This document shows, piece by piece, positions 22,465-22,483 of a DNA stretch of 22,483 nt. Location: NCBI GenBank assembly GCA_937902445.1, contig CALELJ010000063.1, forward strand, positions 1 through 22,483. Direction: 5' to 3'. How positions within the stretch are numbered: position 1 is the first letter of the stretch; each line of letters opens with the position of its first letter. The translations under genes and the position numbers were made by a program. The notes under the pieces were generated by a model. That model saw only the letters and a list, made by a program, of their open reading frames with translations, was not told where the DNA came from and searched no databases. Origin of the DNA: an uncultured Treponema sp. Its GTDB lineage: Bacteria; Spirochaetota; Spirochaetia; Treponematales; Treponemataceae.

Positions 22465-22481
22465 AATTATAGTATAATTAT
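22463..22481 (-). promoter_or_regulatory. brnTA promoter and candidate autoregulatory operator
   Basis: Two copies of the self-complementary octamer ATAATTAT (22463-22470 and 22474-22481) are separated by three bases, 11 bases centre to centre, about one helical turn. The block contains the -10 candidate TATACT (22476-22471) and the first two bases of the brnT start codon. Ribbon-helix-helix repressors bind this type of site. The -35 would lie beyond the window edge. Confidence 0.55.
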
Positions 22482-22483
22482 AT

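Overview
The window looks like chromosomal DNA of a spirochaete, most likely a host- or rumen-associated Treponema. This is inferred from gene content: a large cytosolic protein that resembles the spirochaete family DUF5312, a FliL-like protein, a ChvE/GguAB-type sugar importer, and moderate GC with AT-rich promoters. No rRNA, tRNA, CRISPR array, transposase or phage gene was seen.

Layout. 1-2927 (minus strand) is a sugar ABC importer operon, chvE-gguA-gguB, with an intergenic hairpin between the binding protein and the ATPase and with gguB running off the left edge. 2928-3305 is a 378-base divergent gap holding a GC-rich structured element and two candidate promoters. 3306-4838 (+) is the DUF5312-like gene, separated by a bidirectional terminator from a convergent minus-strand pair (4944-6861): a two-TM sensor-like protein with a long acidic 12-residue repeat tail, coupled to a small unknown protein. 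6939-8728 (+) is hflX overlapping a fliL-like gene. 8804-10117 (+) is purD, meeting uppP (10118-10969, minus) stop codon to stop codon. 11018-14825 (minus) is mnmE preceded by an exported glycosidase-like protein whose end overlaps the mnmE start. 14870-15871 (minus) is an orphan periplasmic-binding lipoprotein. 15927-16991 (minus) is a PfoR/PTS-IIC-like membrane protein with a long structured leader. 17200-18784 (+) is a lipid kinase followed by queH. 18785-21896 (minus) is mnmG followed by a membrane protein with a Gx-transporter N-terminus. 21966-22464 (minus) is a brnTA toxin-antitoxin pair.

Functional themes are sugar uptake (two periplasmic binding proteins, one ABC importer, one IIC-like permease), tRNA wobble modification (mnmE, mnmG, queH), envelope lipid carrier metabolism (uppP, lipid kinase), purine synthesis (purD) and ribosome rescue (hflX).

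The most striking global signal is promoter geometry. For hflX, purD, mnmG, the orphan lipoprotein gene, brnT and the DUF5312-like gene, a good -10 box lies only 6-9 bases before the ATG, usually with a -35 exactly 17 bases further upstream, and no Shine-Dalgarno sequence is present. Most operon-internal genes and genes with long leaders have clear Shine-Dalgarno sequences. This predicts leaderless mRNAs for many first genes. Other points of interest are a predicted structured RNA at 3163-3254 whose base-pair pattern favours the minus strand, a related-looking leader element at 17055-17108, a purD terminator buried antisense in uppP, and a duplicated palindrome covering the brnT promoter and start codon.
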